Notes under the pieces: model-generated
What the model saw: the letters and a program-made list of their open reading frames with translations, nothing else
Databases searched by the model: none
Told to the model about the DNA's origin: nothing
NCBI GenBank assembly: GCA_027024155.1
Contig: JALVTE010000016.1
Span: 1 to 52,119, forward strand
Source: Campylobacteraceae bacterium
GTDB taxonomy: Bacteria; Campylobacterota; Campylobacteria; Campylobacterales; Sulfurovaceae
Reading direction: 5' to 3'
Length of the DNA: 52,119 bases
Translations under genes and position numbers: made by a program
In this document: positions 1-7,935 of the stretch, piece by piece
Layout of the letters: every line of letters begins with the position of its first letter
Numbering within the stretch: the stretch's first letter is position 1

Positions 1-150
1 ATTTACAAACCCTTTATTCTCTTTTGTCGGTGGATTAAAATCACCGATAACACACTCTATACCATTTGCTACTTTTTTAAAATCAAAGTTATAAACATTT
101 GCACTCAAAAGTGAAAAAAGTGCAACTGCTACTGATACTATTTTTCTCAT
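1..150 (-). CDS. N-terminus of an exported protein, probably MBL-fold metallo-hydrolase (partial)
   Basis: The gene begins at the ATG at 148-150 on the minus strand and runs off the window edge, leaving 50 codons. The first 17 or so residues (MRKIVSVAVALFSLLSA) form a typical Sec signal peptide, so the product is exported. The stretch that follows (VANGIECVIGDFNPPTKENK) resembles the start of exported MBL-fold zinc hydrolases (SoxH and quinoprotein-relay type), but the HxHxDH metal site lies outside the window, so the family call is tentative. The ribosome-binding site GGAGAG is formed by the last codons of the upstream CDF gene, with no gap between the two genes, so translation is probably coupled. 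It is the last visible gene of the sulfur-handling operon. Confidence 0.5.
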   Translation of the reverse strand, partial: MRKIVSVAVALFSLLSANVYNFDFKKVANGIECVIGDFNPPTKENKGFVN

Positions 151-1047
151 TTACTCTCCTATTTTATTTATCAAAGCTTTACTATCATCTCTATTAAATT
201 CTGGTTGCAGAGTTATATGTGCAATATGGAATTTACTCTTTAACAACTCTTCTACCTCTTCAAGTTTTGCTCTGACTTCATCTAATTTTAAATTGTTTGT
301 AAAATCTATATGAGCTTCTAAAAATATATCGTGGTCATTTAATCGCCAAATGTGGATATGGTGGATATTTTCTATCTCTTCAATTTGAGCAACACTTTTT
401 GCCAACTCGTCTAAATTAATCTCTGGTGCAAACTGCATTAAAATTGCAACCGACTCTTTTATAATGTCATAAGATGCATACATTAGATAAAATGCAATTA
501 AAATTGTTATAACACTATCTACCCAATAGATATGCAGATACTTCATCAATAAACCACCAATAACTACAGCTACAGAAGTTGCTACATCTGTCATTAAGTG
601 TAGATAGGCAGCTTTTACATTCATATTATCGTGCGAATCATCTTTTATTAAAAGAACACTCGCACTATTTAACACAATGCTTAGCACCCCTAGCCAAATA
701 ACCCAATTTGAGCCTACTGGTTCTGGGTGAAAAAACTTATGTACAGCTTCGTAAATTAAAAATATTGCAATCGCTAAAAGAAGCGATGAATTAAAAAGTG
801 CAGCTATAATTTCGGCTCTTTTAAAACCAAAAGTTTTACCCTCTTCGCTTGGTTTCAAAGAGAGCCTGTTTGCTCCCCATGCAATAAGCAGTGCCAATAC
901 ATCACTAAAGTTATGCATCGCATCGCTAAGCAGTGCCAAAGAGCCAGAAATTACTCCGCCAATAATTTGTGCAACAGTTATAATTACATTCAAAATGACA
1001 GTTAAAAAGAGTTTACCTCCGCTAACTTCGTGGTGATGATGTCCCAT
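151..1047 (-). CDS. Cation diffusion facilitator (CDF) family metal exporter
   Basis: This 298-residue protein is an inner-membrane Zn/Co/Cd-type proton antiporter of the CDF (CzcD/ZitB) family. It has about six membrane segments in the first 200 residues and a cytoplasmic C-terminal domain rich in His (NIHHIHIW near residue 230). The two transport-site motifs are visible: HxxxD at H45/D49 in transmembrane segment 2 and HxxxD at H150/D154 in segment 5. Four His at residues 3-6 can bind metal. The start is supported by an AAAGGG ribosome-binding site lying in the stop region of the upstream 78-residue gene. Which metal it exports cannot be told from sequence. Its place at the end of a sulfur operon may reflect metal-sulfide stress, which is inference. 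Confidence 0.93.
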   Translation of the reverse strand: MGHHHHEVSGGKLFLTVILNVIITVAQIIGGVISGSLALLSDAMHNFSDVLALLIAWGANRLSLKPSEEGKTFGFKRAEIIAALFNSSLLLAIAIFLIYEAVHKFFHPEPVGSNWVIWLGVLSIVLNSASVLLIKDDSHDNMNVKAAYLHLMTDVATSVAVVIGGLLMKYLHIYWVDSVITILIAFYLMYASYDIIKESVAILMQFAPEINLDELAKSVAQIEEIENIHHIHIWRLNDHDIFLEAHIDFTNNLKLDEVRAKLEEVEELLKSKFHIAHITLQPEFNRDDSKALINKIGE

Positions 1048-1050
1048 ATT

Positions 1051-1287
1051 TTACCCTTTACATCTATTTTGTCGAACATTTATAATATGTTCAATTTTCT
1101 TTTTTAAATCTTGTAGCATTAAATAGTGTTCGCTATCTGTTTTACCCTGCTCTTGCATATGTTTAATATGTTCTTCTACAGTCTCTAACCACTCTTGCAC
1201 TACTTCATCAGGTACAGTGCAATCTTCGGCATCTCTCTCCTCTTTTTCAATTATCCAATCGGCTATTTTTTCTAAAATATGAATCAT
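1051..1287 (-). CDS. Small acidic helical protein of unknown function
   Basis: A 78-residue protein starting at the ATG at 1285-1287. A longer in-frame TTG start five codons upstream is less likely, because AAGGGAG sits just before the ATG at good spacing. It is Glu- and His-rich and predicted largely helical (MIHILEKIADWIIEKEERD at the start). A single Cys in the middle (EDCTVP) and one near the end (NRCKG) are the only notable side chains. I do not recognise a family. It lies between the TSUP exporter and the CDF gene in the same operon, with 3 nt before the CDF start, so it may work with one of them. Confidence 0.6.
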   Translation of the reverse strand: MIHILEKIADWIIEKEERDAEDCTVPDEVVQEWLETVEEHIKHMQEQGKTDSEHYLMLQDLKKKIEHIINVRQNRCKG

Positions 1288-1291
1288 ATTT

Positions 1292-1316
1292 TCTCCCTTC
1301 AAACTTCCAACTTAAC
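1292..1316 (-). repeat. Short heptad-period repeat at the end of the TSUP gene
   Basis: On the minus strand the end of the TSUP gene and the following ribosome-binding site read as three consecutive 7-nt units, AAGTTGG, AAGTTTG and AAGGGAG. The unit pattern matches other 7-nt-period arrays in this window, for example at 4778-4826 and 33256-33298. The last unit doubles as the Shine-Dalgarno sequence of the downstream 78-residue gene. With only three units, chance cannot be excluded from this site alone. Confidence 0.5.
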
Positions 1317-2049
1317 TCACAAGCGAATAAATCATCTTCGCCGCCAATAAAAGTAGCAGTACAGCAATTAGCTTTTTAACCTGTGCAGGTGTTAATCGGT
1401 AATGCATTATTTTGTCACCCAAATAGCCACCCATAATTGCAGCTACCGTTACTGTGCCAAGTAGAACCCAATCCATCTTTACAAAGCTTAGGTATGTAGC
1501 AAAAGCTCCTAAAGATGAGAATGGAATAATAAAACTTACAGCATATGCTGCTTTTTTTGCATCGAAGCCTAAAAGTATTAAAAGTGGCATTATTAATGCT
1601 CCGCCACCTACTCCTATCATTCCAGATATTATACCTACAAAAAAGCCTATTAAAAATAGAATCCACGCTTTATCGTAAACTACTTTTGTTTCGCGTTTTG
1701 TATATAAAAGTAAACTAGCCGCAATTATTAAAAAGGCAACCAAAATCCACTTTACCACAACAACAGGCACAAATTGAGAACTCCATGCACCAATAGGTGT
1801 AGCAATTAAAATCGCAACAATTAATGGCAGAGCAAATTTAATATCTAAAACACCTCTAAAAAAGTTCATAATCGAAGCTGTAATTGTAGAAGAACTATTT
1901 ATAAAAAGCCCGATTGCTTTAGATAAATTCAGTGGCATACCCAGCATATTAAAAATAGGCACAAGCACAATAGCTGAACCTACTCCACCCATTGCAAAAA
2001 GGGTAGAGAGCCCCAAAGTTAGGGCAAAATAGAGTAGATAGTGCATCAT
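1312..2049 (-). CDS. TSUP-family (TauE/SafE) anion exporter
   Basis: A 245-residue inner-membrane protein with about eight hydrophobic segments and the duplicated glycine-rich pattern of the TauE/SafE (TSUP) family: GGVGSAIVLVPIF near residue 20 and GMIGVGGGALIMPLLILLG near residue 145. Members move sulfite, sulfoacetate, thiosulfate or similar sulfur anions across the membrane. Its ATG overlaps the stop of the upstream rhodanese gene by 4 nt (ATGA), so the two are translationally coupled. The neighbours (two rhodaneses and an SQR-like flavoprotein) point to a reduced-sulfur or sulfite substrate, but the substrate itself is inferred from context. Confidence 0.9.
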   Translation of the reverse strand: MMHYLLYFALTLGLSTLFAMGGVGSAIVLVPIFNMLGMPLNLSKAIGLFINSSSTITASIMNFFRGVLDIKFALPLIVAILIATPIGAWSSQFVPVVVVKWILVAFLIIAASLLLYTKRETKVVYDKAWILFLIGFFVGIISGMIGVGGGALIMPLLILLGFDAKKAAYAVSFIIPFSSLGAFATYLSFVKMDWVLLGTVTVAAIMGGYLGDKIMHYRLTPAQVKKLIAVLLLLLAAKMIYSLVS

Positions 2050-2408
2050 AAATTAATATCCTTTGCCATACCACCTTTTAATCTCTCCATTAAACCTAAA
2101 AGTCCGCCTACAAGATATTTAACATTAAAACCTTGCTCTGCTAAATAGACTCTTGCCATGTTAGAGCGGTCGCTGTGAGGACAAGCTACTACAATTAATT
2201 TATCTTTTGGAAGCTCATCCAATCTTGTTGGTAACTCATTTGCAGGAACTTTAAGCCCAAAATTAACTTGCCAAACTTTTGTCTCCATTGGAACCCTAAT
2301 ATCTACAAGCTCTGCCTCACCTTTATTGTAAGCCTCAATAAATTCATCTACCGAAATTCTAAAATTTTTCATCTCTTTTGGAACAATGTTCTCCGGAAAA
2401 TTTGCCAT
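2046..2408 (-). CDS. Single-domain rhodanese (sulfurtransferase), CPHSDR active loop
   Basis: A 120-residue cytoplasmic rhodanese-fold protein. It carries the N-terminal ELVDIR strand (residue 33 on) and a six-residue active-site loop starting at the catalytic Cys76 (CPHSDR), followed by the helix SNMARVYL and the C-terminal GGLLG motif. The Cys would carry persulfide sulfur. It is clearly paralogous to the rhodanese at 2556-2945, which has CPHYDR in the same place, so the pair arose by tandem duplication. It overlaps the TSUP exporter gene by 4 nt. A likely role is passing sulfane sulfur between the SQR-like enzyme and later steps, which is inference from the operon. Confidence 0.92.
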   Translation of the reverse strand: MANFPENIVPKEMKNFRISVDEFIEAYNKGEAELVDIRVPMETKVWQVNFGLKVPANELPTRLDELPKDKLIVVACPHSDRSNMARVYLAEQGFNVKYLVGGLLGLMERLKGGMAKDINL

Positions 2409-2448
2409 TTTTACATCCTTTGTTTTTTTAATTAGTTTTATTCTACCC

Positions 2449-2545
2449 GTAGGGGTAGACCTATGTGTCTGCCCGTTAGTTCATAATACTTTGATATTTT
2501 TAAAGCATTTGAAGCTAACGGGACGACACACAGGTCTGCCACTAC
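2449..2545. repeat. GTAG-headed REP pair in inverted orientation (BIME), between the two rhodanese genes
   Basis: Two 31-nt arms, 2449-2479 on plus and 2515-2545 on minus, are inverted copies of each other with about five mismatches. Each arm starts with GTAG and contains its own hairpin (GGGGTAGAC, CTATGT loop, GTCTGCCC). The tetranucleotide plus imperfect hairpin is the defining layout of REP elements moved by RAYT (TnpA-REP) transposases. A related single copy lies at 4757-4782. The element fills most of the 147-bp gap between the two rhodanese genes. The minus-facing arm runs straight into a 7-nt-period tract, 2541-2570, that holds the stop of the upstream rhodanese. Confidence 0.75.
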
Positions 2546-2555
2546 ATCCTATATC

Positions 2556-2945
2556 CTAACCTCTAACCTTAGCCATATAATCCCTTGCCTTATCACCACG
2601 CAAGTAATTTACAGCTCCAAGCAAGCCATCAGTTAAATAGCGTGCATTAAAGCCTTTTAGCTTTAAAAACAGTCTTGCAATTTCTGCTCTGTCGTAATGT
2701 GGACAAACAGTAACTATAGTTTTATTTTTATCTAACTCATCTATTCTGTTTGGCAATTCATTTAATGGAATATTTTTTCCAAATCCCAAATGCCACGCTT
2801 CGTACTCATCTTTAAATCGAATATCTATAATTTCAGCCTTACCATCTTCGTAAAGTTTAAGCATCTCATCTAGCTTAATCTTCATAGCTTTTCGCTCATC
2901 GTAATCGAAACCTTTTAAATAGTCATCAAAACTTATCTCTTTCAT
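2556..2945 (-). CDS. Single-domain rhodanese (sulfurtransferase), CPHYDR active loop
   Basis: A 129-residue rhodanese-fold protein with AEIIDIRFKDEYEAWHLGFG in the first half and the active loop CPHYDR beginning at Cys81, followed by AEIARLFLKLKGF. It shares the unusual Pro-His loop with the rhodanese at 2046-2408 but has a longer N-terminus (SFDDYLKGFDYDERKAMKIK). The last codons and stop (KVRG, TAG) lie in a tract that reads GGTTAGA GGTTAGG ATATAGG on the minus strand, part of the heptad-repeat phenomenon in this window. It lies 62 nt downstream of the SQR-like gene and is probably cotranscribed with it. Confidence 0.9.
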   Translation of the reverse strand: MKEISFDDYLKGFDYDERKAMKIKLDEMLKLYEDGKAEIIDIRFKDEYEAWHLGFGKNIPLNELPNRIDELDKNKTIVTVCPHYDRAEIARLFLKLKGFNARYLTDGLLGAVNYLRGDKARDYMAKVRG

Positions 2946-2963
2946 AATTCTCCTTTATTAATT

Positions 2964-3011
2964 GGTGCAGTAAGGAGACTGCACCCTACGCCTTCAACCT
3001 TCTACCTTCAC
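2964..3011 (-). repeat. REP hairpin plus heptad tract after the SQR-like gene
   Basis: On the minus strand, GTAG at 2989-2986 opens a hairpin with GGGTGCAGT and ACTGCACC arms around TCTCCTT (2964-2989). Just upstream, between the end of the SQR-like gene and the hairpin, the sequence runs GGTGAA, GGTAGAA, GGTTGAA, GGCGTAG, a near-perfect 7-nt period that includes the TGA stop of the flavoprotein gene. The combination of heptads followed by a GTAG hairpin recurs at 2515-2570 and 4757-4826. Confidence 0.65.
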
Positions 3012-4240
3012 CCTTTCTTGCCAAATTTATGCAATAGACTCTCTAACGCTTCTACTGCAATATCTGGTGGCATATGCCCATGAGTATAGTGGTATTCTTC
3101 ATCAAAGCCGGTTTTCATCATTTTTGCTATTGGTGAATGCCAAGCAAAATCATACTCACCGTTATAAAGTGCATTCGAATAAATCAAAATAGCACTAAAT
3201 CCACCCATATTCATAATACAAAATACTTCAGGGTTAAACTCAACCTTTTCATGCTCAATATCTTCGGCTTTTAAAATAGAGCTTACAACTACATCGGCTT
3301 GGTTAATTGCAATGTGTCCAAGTTTTGGTTGAGCTAAAGCACTTACATCTCCTGCAGCAAAGATATTATCAAAGCCGATATGTTTCATTGTTTCATCTAC
3401 AGGAATCCAACCTTTATCGTCGCCTAAATTGCTTTTTGCAATAAATTCAGGGGCAATATACGGCGGTATAATAATTGCCAAATCGCAATCCATACTGCTA
3501 CCGTCACTAAATATTACCTTATCTTTTGTAATTTCGACAAGCTCTTTTGCAGTTGTTAATTCAATACCATGCTCTTGCATAAGTTTAGCAACTGGTTCTC
3601 TTGCACCATCGCCAACATCTTCAAAGAAAATCTCTGCCGGAGAGAAGACATTAATTGTACTTTTATCTCGCTTGCCCTCTTTGCGTAAACGGTAATCCAT
3701 CATAAACATAATCTCACCAATAGGACCTTCGCATGGTGCTTTTAAATTTGGAGCTTCTACCATTGTGCCAAATTCGCTTTTTGCTGCTCCTGTTACTACA
3801 TTTCCACCCTCAAAGCTTTGCAAACGCTCATTTAATCTTTTTGCTTCGCTGTCGTCACAAACAGAGTAACCAAACTCTCTGTATCCTTTAATTGCATCAT
3901 AATCCTTAATAGCTCCAGAAGCGATTATTACATAATCATACGGCAATTTATCGCCGCTTTTTAAAAGCACCTCTTGGGTGTCGGTATTAATTAAATCAAC
4001 TTCACCCTGCACAAATGCTGCTGTGTGTTTTCTAGCTTGTGGTTCAAGATTAATATGCACATGTTCTAAACTTTTGCCATCAAATGCCACTTCTGGCAAT
4101 GCCGGTTTTTCTAAAGAGGTATCTCTTTTATCTATAATTGTTACCTCAAAATGGTAATCGTAATCGCTTAATCTATAGAGTGCTCTAAGCCCTGCAAAAC
4201 CACCACCTATTATTACAACTTTTTTTAAATTACTACTCAT
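3008..4240 (-). CDS. Sulfide:quinone oxidoreductase-like FAD flavoprotein
   Basis: A 410-residue flavoprotein of the SQR / flavocytochrome c sulfide dehydrogenase / type II NADH dehydrogenase superfamily. The N-terminal FAD-binding loop IGGGFAGL is at residues 11-18 and the second FAD contact, NIFAAGDVSAL, near 292-302. Three Cys fall at 128, 170 and 341, close to the three redox Cys of true SQRs; the 341 site reads EVFCIMNMGG. This favours sulfide oxidation with transfer of electrons to quinone, with the C-terminal region docking to the membrane. It heads a minus-strand operon with two rhodaneses and a sulfur-anion exporter, which fits. A related quinone-linked disulfide oxidoreductase is the alternative. 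A short palindrome lies upstream at 4261-4273. Confidence 0.8.
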   Translation of the reverse strand: MSSNLKKVVIIGGGFAGLRALYRLSDYDYHFEVTIIDKRDTSLEKPALPEVAFDGKSLEHVHINLEPQARKHTAAFVQGEVDLINTDTQEVLLKSGDKLPYDYVIIASGAIKDYDAIKGYREFGYSVCDDSEAKRLNERLQSFEGGNVVTGAAKSEFGTMVEAPNLKAPCEGPIGEIMFMMDYRLRKEGKRDKSTINVFSPAEIFFEDVGDGAREPVAKLMQEHGIELTTAKELVEITKDKVIFSDGSSMDCDLAIIIPPYIAPEFIAKSNLGDDKGWIPVDETMKHIGFDNIFAAGDVSALAQPKLGHIAINQADVVVSSILKAEDIEHEKVEFNPEVFCIMNMGGFSAILIYSNALYNGEYDFAWHSPIAKMMKTGFDEEYHYTHGHMPPDIAVEALESLLHKFGKKG

Positions 4241-4260
4241 GATTTTTCTCCTTTATTGAG

Positions 4261-4273
4261 TTACTGTCAGTAA
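4261..4273. promoter_or_regulatory. Palindrome upstream of the SQR-like gene, possible operator
   Basis: TTACTGTCAGTAA is a 13-bp perfect palindrome around one central base, 20 nt upstream of the flavoprotein start. Its half-sites TTACT and AGTAA match those of the TetR-gene operator at 10964-10981, with three instead of four bases between them. This suggests binding by a TetR-family dimer, although the different spacing may mean a different regulator. A transcription start has not been located. Confidence 0.4.
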
Positions 4274-4302
4274 ATTATACTCTTAAATTTAAACTCTTTT
4301 TG

Positions 4303-4617
4303 TTACTTATGTAACATCTCTTCAAACCGCCTCGTTATATCCTCGGCTTGAATGAGCCCTTCTATAAAAATCTTTCCATCTAAAACTAGAGTTGGGTCTT
4401 TTCGTATACCTAAAGCTATTGCATCTTCTACACTGCTGTTATAATTAAATTTCAAACGAATTGGCAAATGCTTTATTGCACAACTAAGCCTTTTTGAGAG
4501 CTTAGCACTAAGTACCCTATCTCCATAAATTGTACATTTATAGAGTGGTACATGCGTTAAAACTTCATTTAAAATTTCACCCTCTGCCATTTCGTGGCAA
4601 GCATCACCTATTATCAT
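4303..4617 (-). CDS. Small thioredoxin-fold protein without a CxxC motif
   Basis: A 104-residue protein if started at the ATG at 4615-4617, which has AAGG at good spacing. A GTG start ten codons upstream would run into a REP element and is less likely. The C-terminal half (DPTLVLDGKIFIEGLIQAED) has the cis-Pro strand and last helix of small thioredoxin-like proteins. The usual N-terminal CxxC is missing; single Cys occur at residues 7, 28 and 46 (GDACHEM, YKCTIY, LSCAIK). It may therefore be a thiol carrier or a 2Fe-2S type thioredoxin-fold protein. It sits alone upstream of the SQR operon, 62 nt before the flavoprotein start, in the same direction. Confidence 0.5.
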   Translation of the reverse strand: MIIGDACHEMAEGEILNEVLTHVPLYKCTIYGDRVLSAKLSKRLSCAIKHLPIRLKFNYNSSVEDAIALGIRKDPTLVLDGKIFIEGLIQAEDITRRFEEMLHK

Positions 4618-4647
4618 TTTTTTGCCTTTTTTAAAATACATAATCAC

Positions 4648-4714
4648 GTAGGGTCGATTTATCGACCATTAAATAGACATCCATCTCAATTATTGGTCGA
4701 TAAATCGACCCTAC
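4648..4714. repeat. Inverted pair of GTAG REP hairpins (BIME)
   Basis: The plus-strand copy at 4648-4667 reads GTAGGGTCGATTTATCGACC and an exact inverted copy lies at 4695-4714. Each copy is itself a hairpin (GGTCGA, TTTA, TCGACC). The 27-nt spacer (ATTAAATAGACATCCATCTC then AATTATT) is almost the same as in the element at 15827-15893, so the whole pair is one dispersed unit. Confidence 0.85.
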
Positions 4715-4756
4715 ACGTATATTAATATTTAAAATATATATGCCATTTTGGCATGT

Positions 4757-4826
4757 GGGGCGACACATAGGTCACCCCCTACAAACTACAAACTTGCAAC
4801 TTCAAACTTCAAGCTTTAAGCTTCCA
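4757..4826 (-). repeat. Single GTAG hairpin plus 7-nt-period array at the end of the RND gene
   Basis: Read on the minus strand, the RND gene ends in a run of heptads: AAGCTTA, AAGCTTG, AAGTTTG, AAGTTGC, AAGTTTG, TAGTTTG. This leads directly into GTAGGGGGTGACCTATGTGT, the head of a hairpin of the same type as 2449-2479. The TAA stop of the RND gene lies inside the first heptad. Next to it at 4742-4752 is a small separate hairpin (GCCATTTTGGC). Confidence 0.75.
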
Positions 4827-7800
4827 ACTCCTCTTCTACTTTCTCAATAGGATTTGACTTTTTATTTCTTGGGTCTGTTGCGTATGCGTACATTGGTACA
4901 TAAATTAATGTTAATAGTGTTCCTATCAATAAACCACCCACGGCAACATCTGCTAATGGTGAAAGACGCTCTAATCCGACTGCTTGCTCTAATGCTATTG
5001 GTATCATTCCTGCGATTGTTCCAAATGCTGTCATCATAACAGGACGGAAACGGACACGAACTGACTCAACTGCTGCATCAAATGGTGTTTTACCCTCTTT
5101 TTCATACTCTTTATAAAAGTCAATTAGTAAAACGGCATTTTTAATAATAATACCAAAGAGCAAGAGCAATCCAACCATCGATGGCATACAGCTAGGTTTA
5201 TGGAATATCAACATTCCCCAAGCAGCCCCAATCATAGAAAGAGGCAACACTAAAATCATAATCAGTCCAAGTCGAACAGACTCATAAATTGCAATTAAAA
5301 TCATTAATAAAATTACAACACCAAATCCGATTGCTTTAACCATTCTCTTAAAGCTATCGTTAAGTTGTGCAATATCACCCTCTTGAGTTACAATATATCC
5401 ATTTGTATCGACTTTTTTAAGAGCATTAACTGCATCTTCTGTAATATGTGTAACTGGTCGCTTAGAGCGGAAACCATTTACATCGATACTGTAGAGCATT
5501 TTATCTCGCTCAATTTTTGCCGGTACTAAGTGGCGTTTAATTGTTGCAACTTGACTAAGTGGTATTTGCCCATTTTTTGTACTAATTGGCAACATTTTCA
5601 AAGTTTCTATATTTTGACTAAATTTACCCTTTAAATATATTCTTGCAAACTGTGTCTTCATCGAAGTAAAGTTTGCTGCTAATGACGCCACTTGTCCATG
5701 CAGTGGTATTTGCGAGATTATCTGCATTGGCGTTAGCCCATAACTTAAAGCTTTATTATTATCGATTTTGAGCTCAATTTCACTAAAATCTCTATCCCAA
5801 CTTGTCGAAACAGATGTTAGCCCTTTAATATCTTTAATAGCATTTAGCACCTCTTTGGATTTAGAAGGCAATTCATGATAATCGCTCGATTTTATACGCA
5901 CATCTAATGGTGCTTTAATACTAGATAGTGCTGTTGCACCAAAGTCGTAAACATCATCTTTTTTAATACCATCAAGTTTTGCTAAGCGGTTTCTAATTTG
6001 TCCCTCTAACTGCCAAATTGTCGCATTTCTATCGAAACGATTTACAGCTGTAACTGTAATTGTTGCTTCTGTTGGTAAATTACCACTACCAAGGCTTAGT
6101 ACACCTGGTTCACTACCAAATGCTATAGAGCTTCTAACAAGCCAAGGCTGTTTGTTTAACCAATTTAAGAATGGTTGCAACTTCTTCTCAGCACTATCAA
6201 CATTTTCATTTGCACTAAATGCAATTTGTGCCTTAATAATCCCTGTATCCATTGGTGGCATTACATCTTTACCAATTAATGGCATAATATTTTTAACACT
6301 TAAAACTAGCGTTGCCATTACAATCATTGTTAAAAACATTCTTCTTAATGCCCACCATTTTCCATTAGAGAATTTCAGCACCCCAATATATGGTACAACC
6401 AAACGACCAATCGTATTTTCATAAAGTGCTTCGAACCACTGCTCTATCTTTGTTTTACCTGTACCATTTTTATAAAGCCAAGTTGATAGGCTAGGAATAA
6501 AGGTAATTGATAAAAAGTAACTCACAAGTAGTGCAATTATTAGTGTCTCTATTAATGGTCTAAAAATCTTTTGCGGAAAATCTCCAACGAACATTAAAGG
6601 GAAAAGTACAGCAATAGTTGCGATAGTTCCTGCAAAAATTGGCGAAATAACCTCTTTTGTTCCCTTTTTTACAGCTGTTGTTAAATCTTCGTGCTCTTCA
6701 TTTAAGTGCCGTTCAATGTTCTCTAACACAACAACGGCATCATCAGTTAGCATTCCAAGGGCTAAAATAATTGCTGTATAAATTACAATATTAAGCTCTC
6801 CGCCTGTTAGCCAAATAATCGCCATTGTCGCAAAAAATACCATTGGAATAGAAAGTCCTGCTGCAATAATTGCACGGAAATTTCCCAAGAATATCATAAT
6901 AACAATTAGTGTATAAACAACTGCATCACGCAGAGCTTCTAGCATATTTGTATTGGCTGTTTCAATCAAATCTCGTTGTGTATCAGATATGCTAAAGTTG
7001 ATATTTGGATAGAGCTTTTGCAACTTTTTCATCTCTGCTCTTGCTGCTTTAGATACACTTAGCACACTTCCGCCCGGAGCTCTTTGAACTGCCAAAGCTA
7101 TACCTTTTTTGCCATTTCCAATATATCCACTTGTTCTCTTTTTATAAGACCAACTAATTTTTGCAATATCACCTAAGCGTAAATTTGGCATAACAGGCAG
7201 TTGTTCAAGCGCTTGAATTTGGTCTTTTTCTCCATAATATGTAATAGTGTAAAAGTTATCTTTCCCTTTAACAAAACCTACCGGCGAGTCACGGTTTATA
7301 GAAAAAATAGCTTTTGCAAGTTTCGTAAAATCTACACCATATTTTTTAGCTTTGAATGGGTCTACCTCTATATTTATAGCACTCTGGTACCCACCAAATA
7401 CTTCGACATTACCAATTTTTTCATTCCCTAATAAGTATGGTTTTATAAAACTATCTGCAATTTTTCTAATATCTGCAACAGTAATATTGCTATCTTTTTT
7501 AGGAGTAAGGGTCATTACATCTACAGGTAGCGTAAAATCTCCGGCTGTATAAACCGCAGGCGTTACATTTTTTGGTAACCGACCTTTAGCAATAGATAAT
7601 GCATTCGATACATCAACAGCCGCAGCTTCTAAGCCTTTTTTATACTCAAATTCAGCCTTAACAATCGAAAAGTTTGCAACGTTTACAGAGCTTACATCTC
7701 GAACCATTGCAATACGAGAAATCTCCTCTTCAATAGGCTTACTTACTGTACTTGCCGCAACCTCAGCGGTAGCCCCTGGAACTTGTGTAATAACCACAAC

Positions 7801-7926
7801 TTGCGGTCTGTTTGCATCAGGAAAGAGGTTTTTAGGCAATACTATAAGTGCCACAACTCCAATGATAAAAAATGCCAATATCAAACTGTAAAGTTGATAG
7901 GGTCGTTTATGGAAATAATCAAACAT
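4816..7926 (-). CDS. RND-family efflux pump inner-membrane permease
   Basis: A 1036-residue AcrB/MexB-type proton-driven pump, full length for the family. The N-terminal membrane segment (YSLILAFFIIGVVALIVLP) is followed by two large periplasmic loops and two bundles of membrane segments. The proton-relay motif LGMLTDDAVVVLENIERHL is present, with the paired Asp in transmembrane segment 4. The C-terminal half repeats the fold (LLLLFGIIIKNAVLLIDFYKEY). Its ATG lies 9 nt downstream of the membrane-fusion-protein stop. With the upstream adaptor, TolC-like channel and TetR regulator it forms a complete tripartite efflux operon. The substrate (hydrophobic drugs, solvents or other) cannot be read from sequence; the motifs fit HAE-type rather than heavy-metal pumps. 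Confidence 0.95.
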   Translation of the reverse strand: MFDYFHKRPYQLYSLILAFFIIGVVALIVLPKNLFPDANRPQVVVITQVPGATAEVAASTVSKPIEEEISRIAMVRDVSSVNVANFSIVKAEFEYKKGLEAAAVDVSNALSIAKGRLPKNVTPAVYTAGDFTLPVDVMTLTPKKDSNITVADIRKIADSFIKPYLLGNEKIGNVEVFGGYQSAINIEVDPFKAKKYGVDFTKLAKAIFSINRDSPVGFVKGKDNFYTITYYGEKDQIQALEQLPVMPNLRLGDIAKISWSYKKRTSGYIGNGKKGIALAVQRAPGGSVLSVSKAARAEMKKLQKLYPNINFSISDTQRDLIETANTNMLEALRDAVVYTLIVIMIFLGNFRAIIAAGLSIPMVFFATMAIIWLTGGELNIVIYTAIILALGMLTDDAVVVLENIERHLNEEHEDLTTAVKKGTKEVISPIFAGTIATIAVLFPLMFVGDFPQKIFRPLIETLIIALLVSYFLSITFIPSLSTWLYKNGTGKTKIEQWFEALYENTIGRLVVPYIGVLKFSNGKWWALRRMFLTMIVMATLVLSVKNIMPLIGKDVMPPMDTGIIKAQIAFSANENVDSAEKKLQPFLNWLNKQPWLVRSSIAFGSEPGVLSLGSGNLPTEATITVTAVNRFDRNATIWQLEGQIRNRLAKLDGIKKDDVYDFGATALSSIKAPLDVRIKSSDYHELPSKSKEVLNAIKDIKGLTSVSTSWDRDFSEIELKIDNNKALSYGLTPMQIISQIPLHGQVASLAANFTSMKTQFARIYLKGKFSQNIETLKMLPISTKNGQIPLSQVATIKRHLVPAKIERDKMLYSIDVNGFRSKRPVTHITEDAVNALKKVDTNGYIVTQEGDIAQLNDSFKRMVKAIGFGVVILLMILIAIYESVRLGLIMILVLPLSMIGAAWGMLIFHKPSCMPSMVGLLLLFGIIIKNAVLLIDFYKEYEKEGKTPFDAAVESVRVRFRPVMMTAFGTIAGMIPIALEQAVGLERLSPLADVAVGGLLIGTLLTLIYVPMYAYATDPRNKKSNPIEKVEEELEA

Positions 7927-7935
7927 CTCTTATCC

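Noticed and set aside
2449-2545. Rho-independent terminator between the rhodanese genes
   Set aside because: The hairpins carry GTAG heads and recur elsewhere, with no T-run; the genes look cotranscribed.
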